From contig QFPK01000013.1 of NCBI GenBank assembly GCA_003248865.1, forward strand, positions 1-64,000: a DNA stretch of 64,000 bases. Reading direction: 5' to 3'. A program made the position numbers and the translations under genes. The DNA comes from Sphingomonas sp. (lineage in GTDB: Bacteria > Pseudomonadota > Alphaproteobacteria > Sphingomonadales > Sphingomonadaceae). The notes under the pieces were generated by a model. The model was given only the letters and a program-made list of their open reading frames with translations, did no database searches and was not told where the DNA came from. Below are positions 34,425 to 41,621 of this stretch, piece after piece; positions within the stretch are counted from its first letter, which is position 1, and each line of letters starts with the position of its first letter.

Positions 34425-34688
34425 ATGGCCAAGGAAGAACTTCTGCAACTCGATGGACAAATCGAAGAAGTGCTGCCCGACGGCCGTTTCGCCGTGCGGC
34501 TGGAGAATGACCACCGGATCATCGCCTATACGGCGGGCAAGATGCGCAAATTCCGCATTCGCTCCGTCGCGGGCGACCGGGTGATCGTGGAAATGACCCC
34601 CTACGACCTCGAAAAAGGCCGCATCATCTTCCGTGAGAAGACTGGCGGCGGCAGCGGCGGCCCCGGACGGGGCAATTTCCGCCGCTGA
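34425..34688 (+). CDS. infA: translation initiation factor IF-1 family protein, extended
   Basis: An 87-residue S1/OB-fold protein matching IF-1 throughout residues 1-70 (MAKEELLQLDGQIEEVLPDGRFAVRLENDHRIIAYTAGKMRKFRIRS, VEMTPYDLEKGRIIFR). It differs from canonical IF-1 by a Gly-rich basic C-terminal tail (TGGGSGGPGRGNFRR) and by substitutions such as DGRFAVRL. Sphingomonads usually carry a canonical 72-residue infA elsewhere, so this may be a paralogue; whether it is the sole IF-1 cannot be told from the window. GAGCAGG lies just upstream. It is followed by a 43-residue ORF and a shared terminator. Confidence 0.88.
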   Translation: MAKEELLQLDGQIEEVLPDGRFAVRLENDHRIIAYTAGKMRKFRIRSVAGDRVIVEMTPYDLEKGRIIFREKTGGGSGGPGRGNFRR

Positions 34689-34737
34689 TCACAGCAACCA
34701 AAGGAACAAGGCGCACGGAAGCGCCGTTTAAGGATTT

Positions 34738-34869
34738 ATGCAGATTGAAATGACCCGCCCGGCCAACGCCGGGCCCCGCGCCGCCGCCGCACTGGCCGCG
34801 AAGCGCACCGAACGACCCCTGATCAGCCGCCGCGACTTGCGCCGCCTGGTCGCCCAGATGGTCGATTGA
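34738..34869 (+). CDS. 43-residue basic protein, infA-linked
   Basis: A small ORF from ATG 34738 to TGA 34869, preceded by AAGGA 6 bases upstream. The protein is Ala/Arg-rich (MQIEMTRPANAGPRAAAALA, then AKRTERPLISRRDLRRLVAQMVD) with a likely amphipathic C-terminal helix. It begins 49 bases after the IF-1 paralogue and ends 8 bases before a strong terminator, so the two are probably one transcript. I do not recognise a family. A cytoplasmic RNA- or ribosome-associated role is conceivable from its charge, but this is inference. Confidence 0.5.
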   Translation: MQIEMTRPANAGPRAAAALAAKRTERPLISRRDLRRLVAQMVD

Positions 34870-34876
34870 ACCCACG

Positions 34877-34908
34877 AGGGCCGGAGCGCGAGCTTCCGGC
34901 CCTTTTTA
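34877..34908 (+). terminator. intrinsic terminator after infA and the 43-residue ORF
   Basis: Perfect 9-bp stem AGGGCCGGA/TCCGGCCCT (34877-34885, 34895-34903) followed by TTTT. It abuts the left end of repeat copy 7. Confidence 0.9.
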
Positions 34909-34909
34909 T

Positions 34910-35143
34910 TTGCCTCCGGCGGGGCCAAGGAAATGATTTCCCTACACCCTCGATATTTGCGCTGCGCTCTCATTTCGGCGCCGCGCGTGAGAGAATTTAA
35001 TTGCCTGCGGCGCTGGAACGCGCTGGCGCCGCAGGCAGTAAACCGGTCCGTCAGCACAACCTCAACGATGAACCAGATATCGGGGGTGCAGGGAGCACGG
35101 CTCCCTGTCGGGTGGCGGGCAGAGCCCGCACCGCCGGAGGCAA
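34910..35143 (+). repeat. palindromic intergenic repeat, copy 7 (type copy)
   Basis: The best-bounded copy. Perfect 13-bp terminal inverted repeats TTGCCTCCGGCGG (34910-34922) and CCGCCGGAGGCAA (35131-35143) enclose 234 bases. Inside are a slightly decayed AGGAAAT/ATTTCCCT palindrome, GCCTGCGGCGC/GCGCCGCAGGC (35003-35035), GCAGGGAGC/GCTCCCTG and GGCGGGC/GCCCGC. No target-site duplication is evident. It lies between the convergent 43-residue ORF and tetR. Confidence 0.92.
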
Positions 35144-35158
35144 GTCACCTATCAGCCC

Positions 35159-35803
35159 TCAGGCCGGCGGAATCAGTCGCCGCGCTGTCAGGCAGCACAG
35201 TTCCAGCGCGCGCTCACGGCTAGTGCGCGTCGGGGAGAGGCAATAATCCAGCCATAACCCGTCCATCACGGCGGAAATGATCACCACGGCGTCTTCGGTT
35301 TTCACGGTGTGGCCCGTCGTGGGCAGCCGGCTGATGGCCAGCGCCAGCAGTTCGCGCAGGCGCGCGTTATGTTCCTCGCTCTTGGCGGCAAAGTCGGCGT
35401 TGGTGCGCACCATACTCCAGAACGCCATCCAGGCGCCGAGCAAGTCCGTGTTGGCCCATTCCTCGGAATAAAGCACAGCGAAGAAGCGGTCGAGCGCATC
35501 CCAGGGGGCGAGCGTCTCATCGTCCAGCACGGCTTCGAAGCGGGCGATGAAATGGTCGCACAGCTCCTCATAGGTTTCGAACAGCAGATTTTCCGGGTTG
35601 TTGAAATAATGGCGCAGCAGCCCGTGGGAGACGCCCGCCTGCCGGCAGATCTCCCGGCCCGTGGTGCCGCGTGGGCCCAGTCGGGCAAGGCAGCTGACGG
35701 TGACGGCGAGCAGGTCCTGCCGACGCACGGTGGGCGCCTGCCGCCTCGCACGCGGGCGGGGGGGCGGATCGGTGATGATTGCGGCGGATGCGGTCTTGAT
35801 CAT
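35159..35803 (-). CDS. TetR family regulator, BetI-like
   Basis: A 214-residue repressor-type protein. The N-terminal helix-turn-helix is VRRQDLLAVTVSCLARLGPRGTTGREICRQAGVSHGLLRHYFNNPENLL. The C-terminal all-helical domain (YEELCDHFIARFEAVL, PWDALDRFFAVL, AFWSMVRTNADF, AVVIISAVMDGLWLDYCLS) resembles BetI/TetR_C_6 regulators, several of which sense choline, betaine or related compounds. Start MIKTASAAIITD at 35803; the frame beyond runs through its own upstream region. A 16-bp palindrome lies 53 bases upstream and similar sites precede the Rieske, TonB and frmA genes, so it is the likely regulator of the N-methyl catabolic island. Confidence 0.88.
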   Translation of the reverse strand: MIKTASAAIITDPPPRPRARRQAPTVRRQDLLAVTVSCLARLGPRGTTGREICRQAGVSHGLLRHYFNNPENLLFETYEELCDHFIARFEAVLDDETLAPWDALDRFFAVLYSEEWANTDLLGAWMAFWSMVRTNADFAAKSEEHNARLRELLALAISRLPTTGHTVKTEDAVVIISAVMDGLWLDYCLSPTRTSRERALELCCLTARRLIPPA

Positions 35804-35855
35804 GGACTGTCCTCTGCTCGCTCCAAGGAGCCCCCGCATCTTGCGGCGTGCGAGG

Positions 35856-35871
35856 TTGGACAGCTGTCTAC
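35856..35871. promoter_or_regulatory. palindromic operator candidate, site D (tetR)
   Basis: TTGGACAGCTGTCTAC, a near-perfect palindrome centred on AGCT, lies between the permease stop and the tetR start. It fits TetR-type autoregulation. It shares TGTC, the flanking A and the G/C of the left arm with sites at 38997, 46811 and 52680. Confidence 0.55.
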
Positions 35872-35898
35872 CGCAGGGGCGTTGCCCCCCGCAACCTG

Positions 35899-37314
35899 TC
35901 AAGCTGACGCGCTCTTGCGCGCCCGCCATGCCGAGCTGGCATAGATGGCCGATCCAGCTCCGATCAGAATGGCGGTCAGCCCCACGATCTTCGCCACCGC
36001 GAGCATCTTGTTGGGCTCGTCCGCTGCCGGCAGCATGGCAAGCCCGATGGCGAACAGTGTGGTGAGAAGGCCGATGCAGCCCAGCACATAGGCGACCGGC
36101 CTACCGCCCGGCACGCGGATGGTTTCGGGCCGCGCGGGCTCTTTCTGCATGTGCATCAGCGACAGGAAGACGAACAGGAAGGGCACGAACGAGGTGATGA
36201 TGCCCATGCTGACCAGCACATCATAAGCACCCTTCACTGTGGTTCCGGCCTGCCCCAGGAACACGAACAGCGCGCCCAGCCCCGCCTGCGTCAGGATGGC
36301 GACATGCGGCGTCCCATATTTGGGGTGCAGCTTGCCGAAGGCGGGCGGCAGCATGCGGTCGATCCCGGCAGCAAAGGGTATTCGCGAAGTGGCGGCCAGG
36401 AATCCGCCCGCCGCGCCCAGATTGCCCAGCGCGATCAGCAGCGCCGTGACAGGCACGATCCACAGCCAGCCCAGCCGCCCGGCCGCGTGGCTGACCGCCT
36501 GCAGCAGGCCGGAGAGGCTGTTGATCTCACCGGGCGGCAGGATCAGCAGCACGGCGATCGTGCCCAGGATGTAGCAGGCGGCGATCACCGAGCCGGAGAC
36601 GATCAGCGCGCGCGGGATGGTGCGGCGCGGCTCCTTGATCTCCCCGCTCATGAACGACGCCGCCTCGCAGCCCGAAAAGGCGAATGCCAGCGATGCCCAG
36701 AACAGCATGTCCTTCAGCTGGAAGCTGGGCGCCATGGTGGCGGCGGAGAATTCCGTGGCGGAGCCGAAACGGAACCAGCTGAGCACCCCCAGCAGCCCCA
36801 CGATGGCGACCGGCAGCCACATGCCATAGGCGCCGATATTGTGCAGCCAGCGCGCGTGCTTCAGCCCCGCGATGTTCAGCCAGGCGATCAGCGCCAGCGC
36901 GCCGAAGGCGAACCACATGAAGAAGGCGGGCTTGTCCTGCAGCCACAACAGTTCGTCCCCGCCGACATAGATCGCGTTGCTGGCCGCGAAATAGAAGACG
37001 GCCGGGAAATAGGGCAGGTTGCTGGTCCAGTAGCACCACCCGGCCATGAAACCGGCGAAGCCGCCGAAGCTGCGCCGCGCCCAGGCATAGAGCCCGCCTT
37101 CATCGGGGTGGCGGGGGGAGAGCTCCAGCACCGCCATCGCCAGCGGCACATAGAAGAACAGGAAGGCGCCGATCCAGACAAGGATGGAGCCCGGCCCGGC
37201 GGCGGCAGCGGTGGCGATCCAGCGCAGGGACACGCCCGTCACAATGTAGAACAGCGCGACATCCACGAACCCCATCACGCGAGGGGGGTGCGCAGCGTCC
37301 GTCCCTGCGCTCAT
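35899..37314 (-). CDS. APC family amino acid/amine permease
   Basis: A 471-residue transporter with about 12 hydrophobic helices. APC superfamily elements include LYAWARRSFGGFAGFMAGWCYWTSNLPYFPAVFYFAASNAIYVGG, FSGCEAASFMSGEIKEPRRTIPRALIVSG and the ATSRIPFAAGIDRMLPPAFGKLHPKYGTPHVAIL segment. The closest general group is the glutamate:GABA antiporter/YjeM-like amino acid permeases. Between the PYROXD2-like gene (overlap of four bases) and tetR, it probably imports the N-methylated substrate of the island. The substrate is inferred from context only. Confidence 0.87.
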   Translation of the reverse strand: MSAGTDAAHPPRVMGFVDVALFYIVTGVSLRWIATAAAAGPGSILVWIGAFLFFYVPLAMAVLELSPRHPDEGGLYAWARRSFGGFAGFMAGWCYWTSNLPYFPAVFYFAASNAIYVGGDELLWLQDKPAFFMWFAFGALALIAWLNIAGLKHARWLHNIGAYGMWLPVAIVGLLGVLSWFRFGSATEFSAATMAPSFQLKDMLFWASLAFAFSGCEAASFMSGEIKEPRRTIPRALIVSGSVIAACYILGTIAVLLILPPGEINSLSGLLQAVSHAAGRLGWLWIVPVTALLIALGNLGAAGGFLAATSRIPFAAGIDRMLPPAFGKLHPKYGTPHVAILTQAGLGALFVFLGQAGTTVKGAYDVLVSMGIITSFVPFLFVFLSLMHMQKEPARPETIRVPGGRPVAYVLGCIGLLTTLFAIGLAMLPAADEPNKMLAVAKIVGLTAILIGAGSAIYASSAWRARKSASA

Positions 37315-38912
37315 CGGGCTGCCTTCCGGTCACGCAGCACCTGCTTTGCCGCGTTGTGGCCCGGCGCACCGGTCACGCCGCCGCCCGGATGCGCCCCCGC
37401 CCCGCACAGATAGAGTCCTTCAATCGGCGTGCGATACTGCGACCAGCCGGGCGTCGGTCGCATCGCGAACAGCTGCCCCATGTTCAGGTCCCCATGGAAG
37501 ATATTGCCCTCCGTCAGCCCATAGGTGCGCTCCAGATCCAGCGGCGTGAGAAGCACCTGCCCCTCGATCAGCTCGGGCAGGTCCGGCACATATCGGCTGA
37601 TCTGGCGAATGATGGATTGCGCCAGCTCGTCGCGCCGTTCGTCCCACGTCCCTTCGGCCGGCCGCCAGGGCAGATACTGGATGAAGCAGGTCATCATCGC
37701 CTTGCCGGGCGGGCACAGCGTGTCGTCTACAAGGCTGGGGATGACGAAATCGATCCACAATTCATCGCAGATCTCACCCCGGCGGGCTGCATCGGCGATA
37801 CGCTGGGCGCCCTCCAGCGTGGGCACCATCGTCAGCAGCGATCGTTCGCGGGGATCGGCATCGGGGCTGCGCCCCAACACCGTCGGCTCCCGCGACAGCG
37901 CGAGGTTCAGCTTGGCGGACGGCCCCGCCATCTTGATCCCGGCGACCTCCCTGCGAAAGTCACCGGGCAGGGACTCAGGCTCAAGCAGCGTCAGGAAGGT
38001 GCGCTTCGGGTCCGCGTTGGAGAGGATCAGCGGCGCCCGCAGCACTTCGCCGGAATCCAATTCCACGCCCGTCGCGCAGCCCTTCTCCACAAGGATGCGC
38101 GCCACCGCCGCGCCCGTCCGCGTCTCCACGCCATGATCCCGCGCGGAGGCCGCCATCGCCTGCGTGATCGCCCCCATGCCGCCGATCACATGACCCGCGA
38201 AGCCCTGCACGGCATCGTCCCCGCCCGACAACAGGTGGAACAGCAGCCCCATCGCCGAGCCGGGCTCATAAGGCCCGCCATGCTTGCCATAGACATTGTT
38301 GGCGAGGAACAGCCGCTTCACCTCCTCGCTCTCGAACTTACGGTCCAGATAATCGCCCAGGCTGCCGGTCAGGAACTCGATCAGCTGCGCGATTTCCTTC
38401 CCCTTCAGCCGGTGGAAGCGCTTCGCCAGCCGCCAGCCCTCACGCACCCGATCCAGCCCGGTCGCCGCCAGATTGGGCGGCGGCTCCAGAAAGAAGGGTT
38501 GCAGATAGGCCGCCAGCGCCTTCAGCTCCTTTTCCACCTTCAGGAAGGTGACGGCATCGCGCGGATTGATCGTGGCGATCTCGGACGCCGCCCGTTCCGG
38601 GTCGGCCCACCAGCGCACGATGCGGCCCGGCTCCATTGCAACGGCGAGCAGCGGGTCGCTGCCCACCATGCGCAGGCCATATTTCGCCAGTTCCAGATCG
38701 CGGATCACGGTCGGCATCAGCATGGAGGCGAAGTAGGAGCAGAAGCTGACCCGATGGCCGGGGATTACCTCTTCGGTCACGGCCGCGCCGCCCAGGATGT
38801 CGCGCCGCTCCAGCACCAGCACACGCAATCCGGCACGTCCCAGATAGCCGGCGGCCGTCAGCCCATTATGGCCGCCGCCCACGACGATGGCGTCGAAGCC
38901 GCCCGCCTTCAT
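37311..38912 (-). CDS. PYROXD2-like FAD-dependent oxidoreductase
   Basis: A 533-residue phytoene-dehydrogenase-like flavoprotein. The N-terminal Rossmann motif is DAIVVGGGHNGLTAAGYLGRAGLRVLVLERRDILGGAAVTEEVIPGHRVS and the C-terminal FAD motif GLYLCGAGAHPGGGVTGAPGHNAA. The whole-length pattern (SFCSYFASMLMPTVIRDLELAKYGLR, GPYEPGSAMGLLFHLLSG, AGHVIGGMGAITQAMAASARDHG) is that of PYROXD2/NAD(P)/FAD-dependent oxidoreductases of unknown substrate, not of carotenoid desaturases. It overlaps the permease gene by four bases and is divergent from the Rieske gene, so an amine-oxidising step in the same pathway is plausible but unproven. Confidence 0.88.
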   Translation of the reverse strand: MKAGGFDAIVVGGGHNGLTAAGYLGRAGLRVLVLERRDILGGAAVTEEVIPGHRVSFCSYFASMLMPTVIRDLELAKYGLRMVGSDPLLAVAMEPGRIVRWWADPERAASEIATINPRDAVTFLKVEKELKALAAYLQPFFLEPPPNLAATGLDRVREGWRLAKRFHRLKGKEIAQLIEFLTGSLGDYLDRKFESEEVKRLFLANNVYGKHGGPYEPGSAMGLLFHLLSGGDDAVQGFAGHVIGGMGAITQAMAASARDHGVETRTGAAVARILVEKGCATGVELDSGEVLRAPLILSNADPKRTFLTLLEPESLPGDFRREVAGIKMAGPSAKLNLALSREPTVLGRSPDADPRERSLLTMVPTLEGAQRIADAARRGEICDELWIDFVIPSLVDDTLCPPGKAMMTCFIQYLPWRPAEGTWDERRDELAQSIIRQISRYVPDLPELIEGQVLLTPLDLERTYGLTEGNIFHGDLNMGQLFAMRPTPGWSQYRTPIEGLYLCGAGAHPGGGVTGAPGHNAAKQVLRDRKAAR

Positions 38913-38996
38913 CCGCAGCGCAATCCCTCGTCGCCTGCCCGCATTCTCGAGCCCCTTTTCGAATTTCGTTCTTTGCAGGTTACATGATTCGAGTTA

Positions 38997-39016
38997 TGAG
39001 GCAACTGTCTAATAAC
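38997..39016. promoter_or_regulatory. operator candidate, site A (Rieske-sox)
   Basis: TGAGGCAACTGTCTAATAAC lies in the 116-base divergent gap, 13 bases before the Rieske ATG at 39029. It is identical at 17 of 20 positions to the site in front of frmA (52680-52699) and is an imperfect palindrome around ACTG. Its position argues that the upstream in-frame ATGs (38984, 38996) are not the Rieske start. Confidence 0.5.
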
Positions 39017-39028
39017 GATGGGGTGGCC

Positions 39029-40129
39029 ATGGAAGAATCCCTGCCCAGCAGCGCCTATCTCACGCCCGAGGCCTGGGCCTTCGAGCGTGAGGCGATCTTC
39101 ACGCGGGAATGGCTGTGCGTCGCCCGCGAAGAGGATGTGCCCGAGCCGGGCAGCCATCTGCAGATCGACGTGGCGGGGGAGAATATCCTGCTCGTCCGCA
39201 CCCGGCAGGGCGACTTGCGCGCGCACTACAATGTCTGCCGCCATCGCGGCGCGCGGCTGTGCGACCATCAGAATGACGCGAAATGGGGCCTGAAACTGCC
39301 CGGCGGCGTGATCGGCAACCTGATCCGCTGCCCCTATCATGGCTGGGCCTATGATCTGGAAGGCGCGCTGGTCGCAGCTCCCGGCATGCCGAAGGAAGGG
39401 TTCGATAAGGCCGATTTCCCGCTCTATCCGGCGGGCGTCGAGACATGGGGCGGCTTCGTCTTCCTGAACCTCACCCCGGCCTCGGCCCCACCCATTGCGC
39501 CAGCCCTGCACGAGGCCCCCCGCCGCCTTGCCAACTATCCGCTGGCGGATCTGCGCACCGCCGAGACCCGCAGCTATGACGTGGCGGCGAACTGGAAGAT
39601 CATCCTCGAGAATTACAACGAATGCTATCATTGCGGCCCGGTCCACCCGGAGCTGTGCGAAGTGGTGCCGGAATTCCGCCAAAACGGCGGCATGCATCTC
39701 GATTGGGAAGCCGGCATCCCGCACCGGGAGGGCGCGACCACCTACACCGCCAGCGGGACCACCAGCCGAGACTTCTTCCCCGGCCTGACGCCAGAGGAAC
39801 AGGTCCGCCACAAAGGCGAGCTGATCTACCCCAATCTGATGTTCAGCGTCTCCAGCGACCATGCCGCCGCCTTCATCCTGTGGCCGCTCGCCGTGGACCT
39901 GACGCGCGTCGAATGCCGCTTCCTGTTCCACAGGGACGAGATGGCGAAGCCGGGCTTCGACCCCGCCGACGCCGTCGATTTCTGGGATCTGGTGAACCGG
40001 CAGGACTGGGCCGTATGCGAAAGGGTGCAACGCGGCATCGCCGCCCGCGTGCACGCGCACGGTTATTATTCCCCTCTCGAGGACTACAGCCTCGATATCC
40101 GCCGCTACATCGCCGACCGGCAGGCATGA
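39029..40129 (+). CDS. Rieske oxygenase alpha subunit, N-demethylase-like
   Basis: A 366-residue aromatic-ring-hydroxylating-type oxygenase. The Rieske [2Fe-2S] ligands are C70/H72 (NVCRHRG) and C101/H104 (CPYHGW). The mononuclear iron site lies in ENYNECYHCGPVH (H201, H206). Close relatives oxidise quaternary or methylated amines: glycine betaine monooxygenase GbcA, carnitine and stachydrine oxygenases. The overlap (ATGA) with soxB and the downstream sarcosine oxidase support N-demethylation of a betaine-like compound with formaldehyde release. I take the start at MEESLPSSAYLTPEAW, the usual N-terminus of the family. No ferredoxin reductase partner gene (GbcB-like) is nearby. Confidence 0.9.
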   Translation: MEESLPSSAYLTPEAWAFEREAIFTREWLCVAREEDVPEPGSHLQIDVAGENILLVRTRQGDLRAHYNVCRHRGARLCDHQNDAKWGLKLPGGVIGNLIRCPYHGWAYDLEGALVAAPGMPKEGFDKADFPLYPAGVETWGGFVFLNLTPASAPPIAPALHEAPRRLANYPLADLRTAETRSYDVAANWKIILENYNECYHCGPVHPELCEVVPEFRQNGGMHLDWEAGIPHREGATTYTASGTTSRDFFPGLTPEEQVRHKGELIYPNLMFSVSSDHAAAFILWPLAVDLTRVECRFLFHRDEMAKPGFDPADAVDFWDLVNRQDWAVCERVQRGIAARVHAHGYYSPLEDYSLDIRRYIADRQA

Positions 40130-41385
40130 GCGAGCGTTATTCGGCGCTCGCGCTGCTGCGCCATGCGCTGTCGGGCAACCGAAACTGGCCACAGGCCTGG
40201 CGCTCGCCGGACCCGAAACCGCGCTACGACGCGATCATCGTGGGCGGCGGCGGCCACGGGCTGGCGACCGCCTATTACCTCGCGAAGCGCCACGGCCTCA
40301 CGAACATCGCCGTGCTGGAGGCTGGGTGGATCGGCGGCGGCAACACCGGGCGCAACACCACCATCGTCCGATCGGACTATTATTGCCCCGAATCCGCCGC
40401 CTTCTTCGACCGTTCCGTAACCCTCTATGAAGGGCTCTCCCGCGAGCTGAACTTCAACATCATGTTCAGCCAGCGCAGTATGCTCACGGTGGCGCACAGC
40501 CGGGGCGAACTGGATTTCCAGCGCCGGCTGGTGAACGGCATGGCGCTGAACGGAATCGACATGGAAACCGTCAGCGCGCAAGCGGTGCGCCGCCTCGCGC
40601 CGTATCTCAACTACTCCGCCACCGCCCGCTACCCGATCATGGGCGGCATGATGCAGCGCCGCGCCGGCACCGTGCGCCATGATGCCGTGGTCTGGGGCTA
40701 TGCCCGCGCGGCGGACCGGCTGGGCGTCGATATCCTGCAGAACTGCGCCGTCACCGCGATCCACCGCGATCCGCAGACCGGCGCGGTGATGGGCGTGGAC
40801 ACCACGCGCGGCCCCATCGCCACCGGCAAGCTGGGCCTCGCGACCGCCGGCCATTCCACCGTGCTCGCCGACATGGCCGGAATCCGCCTTCCCCTGCGCA
40901 GCTACGCCCTGCAGGCCTTCGTGTCCGAACCGCTGAAGCCCGTGCTGGACAGGATCGTTTCCTCGGCCCAGCTCGGCATCTATGTCAGCCAGTCCGACAA
41001 GGGCGGGCTGGTGCTGGGCGGCAATGCCGACGCCTTCGCCTCCTATGCGCAGCGCGGCAGCGTCGCGACGGCCGAAGCGGTCGCCGCCGGGCTCGTTGAG
41101 TTCATCCCCCGCTTCAGCCGGGTGCGACTGCTGCGCCAATGGGCGGGCATCGTCGATTATGCGCATGACAGTTCGCCGGTCCTCGGCCTCAGCCCGGTGC
41201 CGGGCCTCTATCTGAACTGCGGCTGGGGGGGAGGCGGCTTCAAGGCCATCCCGGCCGGCGGCGAAACGTTCGCCCACACCATCGCCACCGGCGAACCGCA
41301 TCCGCTGATCCGCGCCTTCTCGCTGGATCGCTTCCGCGACCTTGCGCTGGTCGACGAAGCCGCCGCTGCCGGAATCTCGCACTGA
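40126..41385 (+). CDS. soxB: sarcosine oxidase subunit beta
   Basis: A 419-residue FAD/FMN subunit of heterotetrameric sarcosine oxidase, which converts sarcosine, tetrahydrofolate and O2 to glycine, 5,10-methylene-THF and H2O2 (or formaldehyde without THF). The FAD motif GGGGHG is at 40-45 (YDAIIVGGGGHGLATAYYLAKRHG), followed by GNTGRNTTIVRSDYY and the C-terminal GLYLNCGWGGGGFKAIPAGG, all typical of SoxB. Translation is coupled to the Rieske gene (ATGA) and to soxD (TGATG). Confidence 0.95.
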   Translation: MSERYSALALLRHALSGNRNWPQAWRSPDPKPRYDAIIVGGGGHGLATAYYLAKRHGLTNIAVLEAGWIGGGNTGRNTTIVRSDYYCPESAAFFDRSVTLYEGLSRELNFNIMFSQRSMLTVAHSRGELDFQRRLVNGMALNGIDMETVSAQAVRRLAPYLNYSATARYPIMGGMMQRRAGTVRHDAVVWGYARAADRLGVDILQNCAVTAIHRDPQTGAVMGVDTTRGPIATGKLGLATAGHSTVLADMAGIRLPLRSYALQAFVSEPLKPVLDRIVSSAQLGIYVSQSDKGGLVLGGNADAFASYAQRGSVATAEAVAAGLVEFIPRFSRVRLLRQWAGIVDYAHDSSPVLGLSPVPGLYLNCGWGGGGFKAIPAGGETFAHTIATGEPHPLIRAFSLDRFRDLALVDEAAAAGISH

Positions 41386-41621
41386 TGCTGCTGATCCCCT
41401 GCCCCCACTGCGGCCCGCGCGACGAGCAGGAATTCCTGAACGGCGGCGAGGCCGACATCGCCCGCCCCGCACCCGATTGCAGCGACGAGGAGTGGACGGC
41501 CTATCTGTTCATCCGCGCCAATCCCAAGGGGCCGCTTCACGAGCGCTGGTTCCACCGCTTCGGCTGCCGCCGCTGGTTTACCCTCACGCGCGATACCGCC
41601 AGCCACGAAATCCGGCCATGA
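41385..41621 (+). CDS. soxD: sarcosine oxidase subunit delta
   Basis: A 78-residue zinc-binding subunit. The zinc ligands are predicted as C6, C9 (CPHCG), H57 and C61 (WFHRFGCRRWF), as in characterised SoxD. Its other motifs, EEWTAYLFIRANPKGP and HERW, are conserved. Short overlaps with soxB (1 base) and soxA (4 bases) place it in the standard B-D-A-G order. Confidence 0.95.
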   Translation: MLLIPCPHCGPRDEQEFLNGGEADIARPAPDCSDEEWTAYLFIRANPKGPLHERWFHRFGCRRWFTLTRDTASHEIRP

